From contig CAMWLE010000003.1 of assembly GCA_947175015.1 (NCBI GenBank), positions 20,888-84,887 on the forward strand: 64,000 nt of DNA. Direction: 5' to 3'. Source of the stretch: an uncultured bacterium. GTDB taxonomy: Bacteria; Bacillota; Clostridia; Lachnospirales; Lachnospiraceae. This document shows, piece by piece, positions 28,512 through 36,869 of the stretch (within the stretch, counting starts at the first letter, position 1; each line of letters starts with the position of its first letter). Made by a program: the position numbers and the translations under genes. Under the pieces are notes generated by a model. That model saw only the letters and a program-made list of their open reading frames with translations. It did no database searches and was not told the DNA's origin.

Positions 28512-28583
28512 TAGTAATTCAAAAACCGGCAGGGCACACAGAGGAAAACGGATAGAGAATAGATAGAAAGAAGTGATATTGAG

Positions 28584-29669
28584 ATGTATTATCGGAAACT
28601 GGGAAATACAGGGTTGATGATTTCGGAGATAGGCTTTGGGACAATCCCTGTCTTGCAGGGCAGTGTGCCGGTTTTGCCGGAGTATTTTAATCTGGAGGAA
28701 GAAGAGGCGCTTGCGGTGATGGAACACGGATTTTCACTTGGTTGTAATCTCTTTGACACAGCCATTGTGCCGGAGTATGGAGATGCGGAAGTGAAACTGG
28801 GAAAATTTGCGGAGCGTGTGGGCAGAGAGCGGATTATTATTTCGGATAAGGCGCGTTTTTATGATGGCAATGAAATGTATCAGGCAGTAGAGTGTTCCTG
28901 TGAAACTATGGGAACGACACCGGATATCTATTTTGTACATCAGGTGGATGGAGAACATGAGGATGAGGTGTTTCGGAAGGGCGGTGCGCTGGATGCGCTT
29001 ACCGAGCTGAAAGGTGAGGGGAAAATCCGGTTTACGGGGATTGCCTCTCACTATTATGATACCTTGTTGCGTGGTGCAATGGATGAACGGGTGGATGTGC
29101 TGCAGGGCAGCGGCAATCTATTGGAGCGTGGGATGCTGGATCGGATGCGGGAGGAGAGGCAATTTCGGGAGAAGGGGCTATTGATCAATAAGGTTTACGC
29201 GGCAGGACTTCTTCCGGCACGATTTCCGGTGAGAACTTTAATCGGCTCGGTGCTTGCCTATCCTGTGTCCGGTGTGCTGATTGGGCTGGGAACCATAGAA
29301 CAGATAGATGCAGCAATGGATTGGGATGTAAAGAAGGAAACGGGAGAGCTGCTTTCCTTTGACGAGGTGTTGACCGTTTTGGAAAGGGAGTATGCGCCGA
29401 TTCCCTGTGATCGCTGCCAGAGATGTATATGTCCACATGGAACGGAAATTCATACGTTATTCCGACAGTATCAATACTTTTTCCTGGGAAAGGATTACTG
29501 GGCATTGAAGAAGATGGGGCTGGGGATAGCAAAAAGCGCTGCATATTGCCGAAAATGTACCCGGATGTCCTGTCTGGAGATGTGCCCAAAGAAGATACGT
29601 ATTCCTGATGAAATGCAGAAATTGGAGAGACTGGTCAATGCGCATCCCATTGTCAGGAAAGAGGAATAA
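28584..29669 (+). CDS. Aldo/keto reductase with C-terminal 4Fe-4S domain
   Basis: 361 residues. The N-terminus RKLGNTGLMISEIGFGTIP is the AKR start; NLFDTAIVPEYGDAE carries the catalytic Asp/Tyr region, with the AKR lysine in IIISDKAR and the His in FVHQVDGEH. After the barrel, CDRCQRCICPHG and CRKCTRMSCLEMCP form two cysteine clusters of ferredoxin type. Such fusions are common in anaerobic Firmicutes and likely couple aldehyde or ketone reduction to low-potential electrons. Substrate unknown; it could in principle reduce lactaldehyde but nothing here proves it. Confidence 0.85.
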   Translation: MYYRKLGNTGLMISEIGFGTIPVLQGSVPVLPEYFNLEEEEALAVMEHGFSLGCNLFDTAIVPEYGDAEVKLGKFAERVGRERIIISDKARFYDGNEMYQAVECSCETMGTTPDIYFVHQVDGEHEDEVFRKGGALDALTELKGEGKIRFTGIASHYYDTLLRGAMDERVDVLQGSGNLLERGMLDRMREERQFREKGLLINKVYAAGLLPARFPVRTLIGSVLAYPVSGVLIGLGTIEQIDAAMDWDVKKETGELLSFDEVLTVLEREYAPIPCDRCQRCICPHGTEIHTLFRQYQYFFLGKDYWALKKMGLGIAKSAAYCRKCTRMSCLEMCPKKIRIPDEMQKLERLVNAHPIVRKEE

Positions 29670-29907
29670 GGGCTTCGTCACGTTCTGTTTCCATGAAGCC
29701 AAGTTTTTCATAAAGACATTTGGCAGCAATGTTTCCCTCGATATAACAAAGGATTACTTTATTATATTTGCCGTCGTGTTTCATATTGTCCAGTACGAGC
29801 TTTGCTGCGGCAAGGCCGTATCCGTTTCCCTGGTATTGCTCGTCTATAAACAGAAGTGTTTTTGTTTCTTCTGACAATTCGACATAAGAAAACGACATTT
29901 CATCCAT
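29653..29907 (-). pseudogene. C-terminal fragment of a GNAT acetyltransferase
   Basis: 84 residues, tail-to-tail overlapping the AKR gene by 17 bp. YQGNGYGLAAAKLVLDNM is the acetyl-CoA binding motif A (Q/R-x2-G-x-G/A) and NIAAKCLYEKLGFMETE is motif B. A complete GNAT is about 140-170 residues, so the first half is missing. The 65 bp between it and the next gene holds no further family sequence. Probably a truncated, inactive gene. Confidence 0.6.
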
Positions 29908-29971
29908 TTCATATATTCAATATCTCATAAAGCATGTATGATATAGAAAATGGTATCAGGAAAGGAGGAGC

Positions 29972-30697
29972 ATGAGAGGAGTTTTATATTTTTGTCTGAT
30001 GGTAGTGGTGATTTTGATGATTTGCTTGATTTGGATGTTGCTGCTGTATGAAAAAATGCGCAGACAATATGAAAATCTGAGTATCAGCTACCAGCAATTG
30101 CAGAACATGAATGAAACCCTGCGAAGCCAACGCCATGATTATCTGAATCATATGCAGATAGTATACGGAATGCTGGAGTTACAGGAATATGAAGAGCTTC
30201 ATGGTTATCTGGAGCCGATTTACACCAGTATGATGAAGACAGGGAAGGCAATTCGGACTTCGATTCCTGCAGTGAATGCATTGCTTATGGCAAAATTGGG
30301 AGAGGCGGAGAAGGAAGGGATCGATTTCTACATAGAGGTGAAATCGGATCTGAAAAAGCTGAGGATAGAGCCCTGGGAACTATGTAAAGTGCTGTCTAAT
30401 CTGATTGATAATGCCATCACGGCGCTGCATGATAAGATGGGAGAACGGAAATTGGTATTGGATATCAGTGAAAGCAAAGAAGCATATGTATTTGCAGTCA
30501 GTAATAATGGCGCTCCCATACCAAAGGAGAAACAGACAGCAATTTTTCTGCCGGGTGTGACTACCAAGCAGGGAGATGGACATGGAATGGGATTGTTTAT
30601 TGTGTCAAATGTGTTAAAAGCTAATCAAGGAAGCATTCGGCTGCAGTCAGACGAAGAGGAAACACTATTTGTTGTGCAGATACAGAAGGAGGTGTAG
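29972..30697 (+). CDS. Membrane histidine kinase, Spo0B/GHKL-type
   Basis: 241 residues; AGGAAAGGAGG before ATG 29972. One N-terminal membrane helix (residues ~3-26), a coiled-coil, an H-box in RSQRHDYLNHMQIVYGML, then an ATPase domain with N-box LSNLIDNAITAL and G-boxes GAPIPKEK and GDGHGMGLFIVSNV. Such short kinases pair with LytTR regulators. There is no extracellular sensing domain, so the signal may come from the membrane or a partner. The LytTR gene lies three genes downstream with NfeD and FloA between. Confidence 0.85.
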   Translation: MRGVLYFCLMVVVILMICLIWMLLLYEKMRRQYENLSISYQQLQNMNETLRSQRHDYLNHMQIVYGMLELQEYEELHGYLEPIYTSMMKTGKAIRTSIPAVNALLMAKLGEAEKEGIDFYIEVKSDLKKLRIEPWELCKVLSNLIDNAITALHDKMGERKLVLDISESKEAYVFAVSNNGAPIPKEKQTAIFLPGVTTKQGDGHGMGLFIVSNVLKANQGSIRLQSDEEETLFVVQIQKEV

Positions 30698-30702
30698 TCA
30701 AA

Positions 30703-31182
30703 ATGGAAATTAGCACGATCATAGGAATTATCATATTGATCGTTGGTTTTGTGTTGGTGGCGCTTGAGTTGGTGCTGCCGGGATTCGGCCTGCCAGGTAT
30801 TGCAGGCGGCATATGTCTGTTAGCAGGGATATTTCTTACGGCGCGGACAGTGGAAGAAGGTATTCTGATTGCCATAGTTGTCATCGTGATATTGGGAATA
30901 CTGATGACTGTCATATTAGGGCTTCTGGCCCATCAGAAAGTGAAATCACCTATTATTTTGGACAGTGAGGTAAAAGGGACAGAATCTTTTTTAAATTCCT
31001 CCGATCTGGAGTATCTGCTGAATCGGGAGGGAATTGCACTGACGGATCTTAGGCCGGTGGGTAAGGGGGAGTTTGACGGAATTGGATTGGATATTTATTC
31101 CGATGATGCCTATATTGAGAAAGGAACTCATGTTGTGATCTGTAAAATCAGCGAAAACAGATTACTTGTAAAGAAAAAGTAA
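30703..31182 (+). CDS. NfeD-like membrane protein
   Basis: 159 residues, 5 bp after the kinase gene, RBS GAAGGAGGTG. Two to three membrane segments with [21 protein letters not shown], the conserved NfeD membrane motif, then a small OB-fold-like C-terminal domain ([27 protein letters not shown]). NfeD proteins are partners of flotillins and often encoded next to them, as here with floA. Location: cytoplasmic membrane, probably in flotillin-rich domains. Confidence 0.85.
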   Translation: MEISTIIGIIILIVGFVLVALELVLPGFGLPGIAGGICLLAGIFLTARTVEEGILIAIVVIVILGILMTVILGLLAHQKVKSPIILDSEVKGTESFLNSSDLEYLLNREGIALTDLRPVGKGEFDGIGLDIYSDDAYIEKGTHVVICKISENRLLVKKK

Positions 31183-31210
31183 ACGGGAAAGTGGAAGTGA
31201 GGGAGAAAGT

Positions 31211-32170
31211 ATGATCGCGAAAATTATTATATTATGTGTGATATTATTGTTGGTAGTGTTATTTTTCTGTATCGTTCCGGTTGGTATCTGGATATCGGCC
31301 ATAGCGTCCAATGTGAAGGTAAGTATATTTAACCTGGTGGGAATGAAGCTGCGCAGGGTGCCTCCGGCCAAGATTGTTTTTCCGTTGACAAAAGCCGTAA
31401 AGGCAGGAATCGATGTAAAGGTGAACCAATTAGAGGCACATTACATGGCAGGTGGAAATGTGGACAGTGTGGTAAATGCGCTGATCGCGGCAGCGAGAGC
31501 AGGAATGAACTTATCCTTTGAGAAGGCATCTGCAATTGACCTGGCCGGACGTGATGTGTTTGAGGCTGTGACCATGAGCGTCACCCCGAAAGTGATAGAG
31601 ACGGACATGATATCGGCTGTGGCAAAGGATGGCATTGAGCTTCTGGTGAAGGCCAGAGTAACAGTGAGGACAAATCTGGAGAGACTGATCGGCGGCGCAG
31701 GCGAGGCTACAGTGCTTGCCCGTATTGGAGAAGGCATTGTCACTACCGTGGGCTCTTCAAAAACACACAGTGAAGTGTTGGAGAATCCGGATGATATTTC
31801 TAGAGTGGTTCTGGAAAAGGGGCTGGATTCCGGTACGGCATTTGAGATTATTTCCATTGATGTAGCCGATATTGATGTGGGAAGAAATATCGGTGCCAAT
31901 CTGCAAAGTATGCAGGCGGAAGCAGATAATAAGATTGCCCAGGCCAGGGCGGAAGAGCGACGTGCAATGGCTGTGGCTCTGGAACAGGAGATGCGGGCTG
32001 CCGTGGTGCAGGCGGAAGCAGAGGTGCCCAAGGCAATGGCGGAGGCACTTAGAAGCGGGAATATAGGTGTGTTGGATTATTACAAGCTGCAGAATGTTAT
32101 GGCGGATACGGAAATGAAACAGAGTATCGGAAACGGTGCCAATGCCTATGCAGAAAGCAAAGGACAATAA
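31211..32170 (+). CDS. floA: Flotillin-like protein FloA
   Basis: 319 residues, typical FloA size. One N-terminal membrane hairpin, then the SPFH domain with [53 protein letters not shown] and [16 protein letters not shown], and a C-terminal Ala/Glu coiled coil ([20 protein letters not shown]). FloA forms functional membrane microdomains and affects membrane fluidity, secretion and kinase signalling in Bacillus. It follows nfeD by 28 bp and is embedded between the genes of a two-component system. Confidence 0.92.
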   Translation: MIAKIIILCVILLLVVLFFCIVPVGIWISAIASNVKVSIFNLVGMKLRRVPPAKIVFPLTKAVKAGIDVKVNQLEAHYMAGGNVDSVVNALIAAARAGMNLSFEKASAIDLAGRDVFEAVTMSVTPKVIETDMISAVAKDGIELLVKARVTVRTNLERLIGGAGEATVLARIGEGIVTTVGSSKTHSEVLENPDDISRVVLEKGLDSGTAFEIISIDVADIDVGRNIGANLQSMQAEADNKIAQARAEERRAMAVALEQEMRAAVVQAEAEVPKAMAEALRSGNIGVLDYYKLQNVMADTEMKQSIGNGANAYAESKGQ

Positions 32171-32278
32171 GGAAAACTAAGAGGGGTGGGTGCGGCCGTA
32201 TGAATTTTGCGGTCGTAAATCCATCCCATGCTTGGGTGCGGAAGGACGGTTGCGGAACTGGAATGAAAGGACATAAAC

Positions 32279-33010
32279 ATGATAAAAGCAATGATTGTGG
32301 ATGATGAACCACAGATATGTGAGCTTCTGCGTAAAATGGTAGAGAGACAGCCGGATTATGAGGTAGTAGCCGAATGTGGCAGTTTCTCCCAGGCGGTGGT
32401 GGAATTTTCCAGGAAAAGGCCGGATGTGGCCTTTGTGGATATCGACTTAAATGGTGAGAATGGTTTGGAATGTGCGAAAGTGTTCACGGAATTGAATCCG
32501 AAAGTCAAAATCATCTTTGCCACCGCTCACAGTGAGTATATGGCAAATGCCTTTGAAATTTATGCTTTTGATTATCTGGTCAAACCTTTTAATATGGAGC
32601 GGGTGGTACGGACGCTTCAGCGCATCCGTGGTGACAGGGAAGAAAATAATTTTCAGGAAAGGATAGCGCAGTCCGAGCAGCACAAGGGAAAATTGCTTAT
32701 CAAGGGAAAAGAACGTGCATATCTTATCGACGCAGCGGAGATTATTCTGGTGGAACGGGTGGAGGGCGCCACCAACATTGTCACCCGGACAGAAAACTTC
32801 CGTACTTCTATCTCGCTTTCCGAAATGGAAGAAAAGCTGAAAGCCATGGATTTTATGCGCTGTCATAAATCCTATTTGGTCAATTTGACGAAAATCAGCC
32901 GGATAGAACCCTATGGGCGATGGACCTATATCGTGAAATTCCGTGAGACAGATGCCACGGCACTGATGACGGCGCAGAATTTTGAAGAAGTAAAAAGGTT
33001 GTTTGCATAA
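32279..33010 (+). CDS. LytTR-family response regulator
   Basis: 243 residues; GAAAGGACATAAAC before ATG 32279. Receiver domain with MIVDDEP (acidic pocket), phospho-acceptor Asp in VAFVDIDLNGENGL and the conserved Lys in FDYLVKPF. The C-terminal LytTR domain includes RCHKSYLVNLTKISRI. It should be phosphorylated by the kinase encoded at 29972. LytTR proteins bind pairs of short direct repeats; direct repeats of 13 bp lie just downstream at 33082-33120. Confidence 0.9.
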   Translation: MIKAMIVDDEPQICELLRKMVERQPDYEVVAECGSFSQAVVEFSRKRPDVAFVDIDLNGENGLECAKVFTELNPKVKIIFATAHSEYMANAFEIYAFDYLVKPFNMERVVRTLQRIRGDREENNFQERIAQSEQHKGKLLIKGKERAYLIDAAEIILVERVEGATNIVTRTENFRTSISLSEMEEKLKAMDFMRCHKSYLVNLTKISRIEPYGRWTYIVKFRETDATALMTAQNFEEVKRLFA

Positions 33011-33081
33011 TGTATGGGCTGATTTGATGAAACAGTCTAAATCCCCCGGTAGAGCCAGTGGTTGAGCCGGTGGCCGTGATT

Positions 33082-33120
33082 TGTAAATGGAATATGTAAA
33101 TGGAATATGTAAAGGGATGG
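33082..33120 (+). repeat. Three 13-bp direct repeats
   Basis: TGTAAATGGAATA occurs twice in tandem (33082-33094, 33095-33107), then the variant TGTAAAGGGATGG (33108-33120). It lies between the LytTR gene and the first duplicated ATPase. It could be a LytTR binding region or replication slippage; sequence alone does not decide. Confidence 0.6.
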
Positions 33121-33205
33121 AAAGAATCATTTTGATTCCTGGTTGACGAAGGTGTTGCACCATGTTAGACTAGCATTGACGCATAATTTCCTGGGAGGTG
33201 GCGGT

Positions 33206-34795
33206 GTGGGAAGGTTTTTAAACAGCGGAAATGAAAAATTTGCGGAATTTTCTAAAACAAAATACTTTGTGGACAAGACAGAGATGATTAATGTATTGCT
33301 GGAAAAGGACGCAGATGAGAAATTTATCTGCAGCAGCAGACCGCGCAGGTTTGGCAAGTCCGTAACCGCCAACATGCTGACTGCCTATTTCAGCAGAGGG
33401 ACCGACTCCAGGAGTTTGTTTGCGTCGTTAAAGTGTGTGAAAAATGAGCTGTTCATAGAGAATATGAATCAGTATGATACCATATTTGTGGATATTCAGG
33501 CGCAGTATGTTGAGGCCATCAGTGTTGAAACCGATCCCAATAAATACATCTGGAAAAGTATTGTGGAAGAACTGCAAGAAGAATACCCGGCGCTCATATC
33601 GGAGGATATGCCGTTGACAGCAGTGCTGGGGAAAATAAACAGAGAGACCGGCAACAAGTTTGTCTTCATTTTTGATGAATGGGATTATCCCATTCGAGAG
33701 CTTGCCGAAGACAGCAGAGAGCGTTTTGAGTATATTGAATTGTTGCGGGGGCTGTTCAAGAGCAGTGATGCTATGGCTTATGTGAGGCTGGCCTACCTGA
33801 CTGGTATCCTGCCCATGGTGAGGGCAAAGGGGCAGTCGGCAGTGAACAATTTCCATGAATATACGATGATTCGTCCGAAGGATTTAGGACAGTATATCGG
33901 CTTTACCGAGAAGGATGTGGCCTGGCTGTGCGAGAAGTACCAGGCGGATTTCGTGAAGATGAAGGAATGGTACAATGGCTACAAATTAAATGATATGGCA
34001 ATCTACAATCCTTTATCGGTGGTAAGGGCGATTGCGGAGAAGGAGCTTGGACCGTATTGGACGGAGACGGGAACTTATGAGGATATCGGGGAACTGATCA
34101 ACCGGAATTTTGACGGGCTTCGGGAGGCAGTCATCCGTATGCTGTCCGGAAATCGAATACCCGTCAATGTAACAGGGTGCAAAAATGATATGTATACCTT
34201 TGCGGATAAGGACCAGGTGATTACAACATTGATTCATCTTGGATATTTCGCATATGACAAGCAGGCCCAGGAAGCATATGTGCCGAATAAAGAAATCAGA
34301 GAAGTGTTCTACAAATATATGGAAAATGATGCGGATGATAATCTGTCGAAGTTCATGAAATATTCCGAAGAAATTGCGAGGGCAGTGCTGGAAATGGATG
34401 AAAACCGGGTTGCCGGACTGGTGCAGGAGGTGCATAACGATTTCATTTCCAGCATCGAGTATAATGATGAGAATTCCCTGAGCTGTACGATTACGGTGGC
34501 GCTGCTGGCTTTCTTCATGTATTACCACAAGCCCATCAGGGAGTTTCCCTGTGGGAAAGGGTTTGCGGATATTGTTTATTTACCGCTGGCAAAATACCCC
34601 AACAGGCCGGTGGTAGTAGTAGAATTGAAATGGGATAAAAGTGCCCGGACAGCGCTTACACAGATGAAAGAGAGACAGTATCCGGAAGTATTAAAGGAGT
34701 ATGCCGGAGAAATCTTATTAGTGGGCATCAATTATGACAAAAGGACAAAAGAGCATCAGTGCATCATTGAAAGTTATGAGAAAAAAGAAGGTTGA
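33206..34795 (+). CDS. AAA-ATPase-like/PD-(D/E)XK nuclease-like protein, copy 1
   Basis: 529 residues from GTG 33206 with GGGAGG at 33193-33198; the open frame from ATG 33143 adds a leader without similarity, and the family begins at GRFLNSGNEKF. Residues ~1-200: AAA_ATPase-like domain with YFVDKTEMINVLL, the phosphate-binding RPRRFGKSVTANMLTAYF and Walker-B-like FVFIFDEWD. C-terminus: PD-(D/E)XK nuclease-like (DUF1703) with GKGFADIVYLPL and VVVVELKWDKSA. The family is abundant in gut anaerobes, often in multiple copies, and of unknown function; links to mobile elements or defence have been suggested. Copy 2 follows directly. Confidence 0.85.
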   Translation: MGRFLNSGNEKFAEFSKTKYFVDKTEMINVLLEKDADEKFICSSRPRRFGKSVTANMLTAYFSRGTDSRSLFASLKCVKNELFIENMNQYDTIFVDIQAQYVEAISVETDPNKYIWKSIVEELQEEYPALISEDMPLTAVLGKINRETGNKFVFIFDEWDYPIRELAEDSRERFEYIELLRGLFKSSDAMAYVRLAYLTGILPMVRAKGQSAVNNFHEYTMIRPKDLGQYIGFTEKDVAWLCEKYQADFVKMKEWYNGYKLNDMAIYNPLSVVRAIAEKELGPYWTETGTYEDIGELINRNFDGLREAVIRMLSGNRIPVNVTGCKNDMYTFADKDQVITTLIHLGYFAYDKQAQEAYVPNKEIREVFYKYMENDADDNLSKFMKYSEEIARAVLEMDENRVAGLVQEVHNDFISSIEYNDENSLSCTITVALLAFFMYYHKPIREFPCGKGFADIVYLPLAKYPNRPVVVVELKWDKSARTALTQMKERQYPEVLKEYAGEILLVGINYDKRTKEHQCIIESYEKKEG

Positions 34796-34909
34796 AATAA
34801 TCATATTGACGTATAGGAAAATGGTACATTATAATGGATTTAGATGAAAGTTAAGTGTTATTCTAGGTCAAAAGGACATGAAATCATCATTTCCTGGGAG
34901 GTGGTCGGT

Positions 34910-36499
34910 GTGGGAAGGTTTTTAAACAGCGGAAATGAAAAGTTTGCGGAATTTGCTAAAACAAAATACTTTGTGGACAAGACAGAGATGATTAATGTAT
35001 TGCTGGAAAAGGACGCAGATGAGAAATTTATCTGCAGCAGCAGACCGCGCAGGTTTGGCAAGTCCGTAACCGCCAACATGCTGACTGCCTATTTCAGCAG
35101 AGGGACCGACTCCAGGAGTTTGTTTGCGTCGTTAAAGTGTGTGAAAAATGAGCTGTTCATAGAGAATATGAATCAGTATGATACCATATTTGTGGATATT
35201 CAGGCGCAGTATGTTGAGGCCATCAGTGTTGAAACCGATCCCAATAAATACATCTGGAAAAGTATTGTGGAAGAACTGCAAGAAGAATACCCGGCGCTCA
35301 TATCGGAGGATATGCCGTTGACAGCAGTGCTGGGGAAAATAAACAGAGAGACCGGCAACAAGTTTGTCTTCATTTTTGATGAATGGGATTATCCCATTCG
35401 AGAGCTTGCCGAAGACAGCAGAGAGCGTTTTGAGTATATTGAATTGTTGCGGGGGCTGTTCAAGAGCAGTGATGCTATGGCTTATGTGAGGCTGGCCTAC
35501 CTGACTGGTATCCTGCCCATGGTGAGGGCAAAGGGGCAGTCGGCAGTGAACAATTTCCATGAATATACGATGATTCGTCCGAAGGATTTAGGACAGTATA
35601 TCGGCTTTACCGAGAAGGATGTGGCCTGGCTGTGCGAGAAGTACCAGGCGGATTTCGTGAAGATGAAGGAATGGTACAATGGCTACAAATTAAATGATAT
35701 GGCAATCTACAATCCTTTATCGGTGGTAAGGGCGATTGCGGAGAAGGAGCTTGGACCGTATTGGACGGAGACGGGAACTTATGAGGATATCGGGGAACTG
35801 ATCAACCGGAATTTTGACGGGCTTCGGGAGGCAGTCATCCGTATGCTGTCCGGAAATCGAATACCCGTCAATGTAACAGGGTGCAAAAATGATATGTATA
35901 CCTTTGCGGATAAGGACCAGGTGATTACAACATTGATTCATCTTGGATATTTCGCATATGACAAGCAGGCCCAGGAAGCATATGTGCCGAATAAAGAAAT
36001 CAGAGAAGTGTTCTACAAATATATGGAAAATGATGCGGATGATAATCTGTCGAAGTTCATGAAATATTCCGAAGAAATTGCGAGGGCAGTGCTGGAAATG
36101 GATGAAAACCGGGTTGCCGGACTGGTGCAGGAGGTGCATAACGATTTCATTTCCAGCATCGAGTATAATGATGAGAATTCCCTGAGCTGTACGATTACGG
36201 TGGCGCTGCTGGCTTTCTTCATGTATTACCACAAGCCCATCAGGGAGTTTCCCTGTGGGAAAGGGTTTGCGGATATTGTTTATTTACCGCTGGCAAAATA
36301 CCCCAACAGGCCGGTGGTAGTAGTAGAATTGAAATGGGATAAAAGTGCCCGGACAGCGCTTACACAGATGAAAGAGAGACAGTATCCGGAAGTATTAAAG
36401 GAGTATGCCGGAGAAATCTTATTAGTGGGCATCAATTATGACAAAAAGACAAAAGAGCATCAGTGTATCATTGAAAGTTATGAGAAAAAAGAAGGTTGA
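34910..36499 (+). CDS. AAA-ATPase-like/PD-(D/E)XK nuclease-like protein, copy 2
   Basis: 529 residues from GTG 34910 with GGGAGG 10 nt upstream. Identical to copy 1 except Ser to Ala in the EFAKTK segment and Arg to Lys near the C-terminus (NYDKKTKEH). All motifs of copy 1 (FGKS, FIFDEWD, VVVELKWDK) are intact, so both copies can encode working protein. Differences sit only near the two ends, as expected after gene conversion or very recent duplication. The T-box of glyS begins about 40 bp downstream. Confidence 0.85.
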   Translation: MGRFLNSGNEKFAEFAKTKYFVDKTEMINVLLEKDADEKFICSSRPRRFGKSVTANMLTAYFSRGTDSRSLFASLKCVKNELFIENMNQYDTIFVDIQAQYVEAISVETDPNKYIWKSIVEELQEEYPALISEDMPLTAVLGKINRETGNKFVFIFDEWDYPIRELAEDSRERFEYIELLRGLFKSSDAMAYVRLAYLTGILPMVRAKGQSAVNNFHEYTMIRPKDLGQYIGFTEKDVAWLCEKYQADFVKMKEWYNGYKLNDMAIYNPLSVVRAIAEKELGPYWTETGTYEDIGELINRNFDGLREAVIRMLSGNRIPVNVTGCKNDMYTFADKDQVITTLIHLGYFAYDKQAQEAYVPNKEIREVFYKYMENDADDNLSKFMKYSEEIARAVLEMDENRVAGLVQEVHNDFISSIEYNDENSLSCTITVALLAFFMYYHKPIREFPCGKGFADIVYLPLAKYPNRPVVVVELKWDKSARTALTQMKERQYPEVLKEYAGEILLVGINYDKKTKEHQCIIESYEKKEG

Positions 36500-36539
36500 C
36501 TTTTCATGGTTTGAGGTGTATATTATCAATAAAAAATTC

Positions 36540-36810
36540 AAATGCAATGAGAAGAAGTAGTACATTAGTTTTGAACTTTCAGAGAGAGGATGGCAGGTGT
36601 GAATCCTTACGAAGAACTTTTGGAAGGCGTCTTTTAGCAGCGGAGCGAATGAAGTAGTATCCGACGGAGGTCCACCGTTACAGGGAATATGATATAAGGC
36701 AGTCTGCTGCTTGTATCAGAAAAGAGCAGATTTTGAATCTGAAATTAGGTGGAACCGCGGTAGAATCATCGCCCTAAGCATAGGTAAAGGACTTATGCTT
36801 AGGGTTTTTT
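36540..36810 (+). ncRNA. Glycine T-box riboswitch
   Basis: The core AGGTGGAACCGCGG (36747-36760) is the T-box sequence that pairs with uncharged tRNA ends. Upstream, AGAGAG and GGTG-GAA distal stem-I motifs are visible, and GGAAGGC at 36622-36628 offers GGC as the glycine specifier codon. Downstream, CCCTAAGCAT (36772-36781) pairs with ATGCTTAGGG (36795-36804) before TTTTTT, the terminator. It fills the 370-bp gap before glyS and should raise its expression when tRNA-Gly is uncharged. Confidence 0.93.
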
Positions 36811-36869
36811 GTTGTCAGGAGATTTCGCCAATAATCAAAAAATTACAAAAAGAAAGGAATAGGATTGAG

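Larger units (their letters stand above)
33186..36502 (+). repeat. Tandem duplication of a 1.6-kb ATPase gene
   Basis: Copy 1 is about 33186-34798 and copy 2 about 34889-36502, starting at ATTTCCTGGGAGGTGG and ending at GAAGGTTGA in both. By eye I find only four substitutions in the coding parts (two near each end; two change residues) and one base inserted before the copy-2 start. The 90 bp between copies is not duplicated. Confidence 0.95.

Noticed and set aside
33143-33205. Longer N-terminus for ATPase copy 1
   Set aside because: The 21-residue leader is different in copy 2, and GGGAGG plus GTG at 33206 fits the family start.
36711-36869. Longer N-terminus for glyS
   Set aside because: It would translate the T-box antiterminator and terminator.
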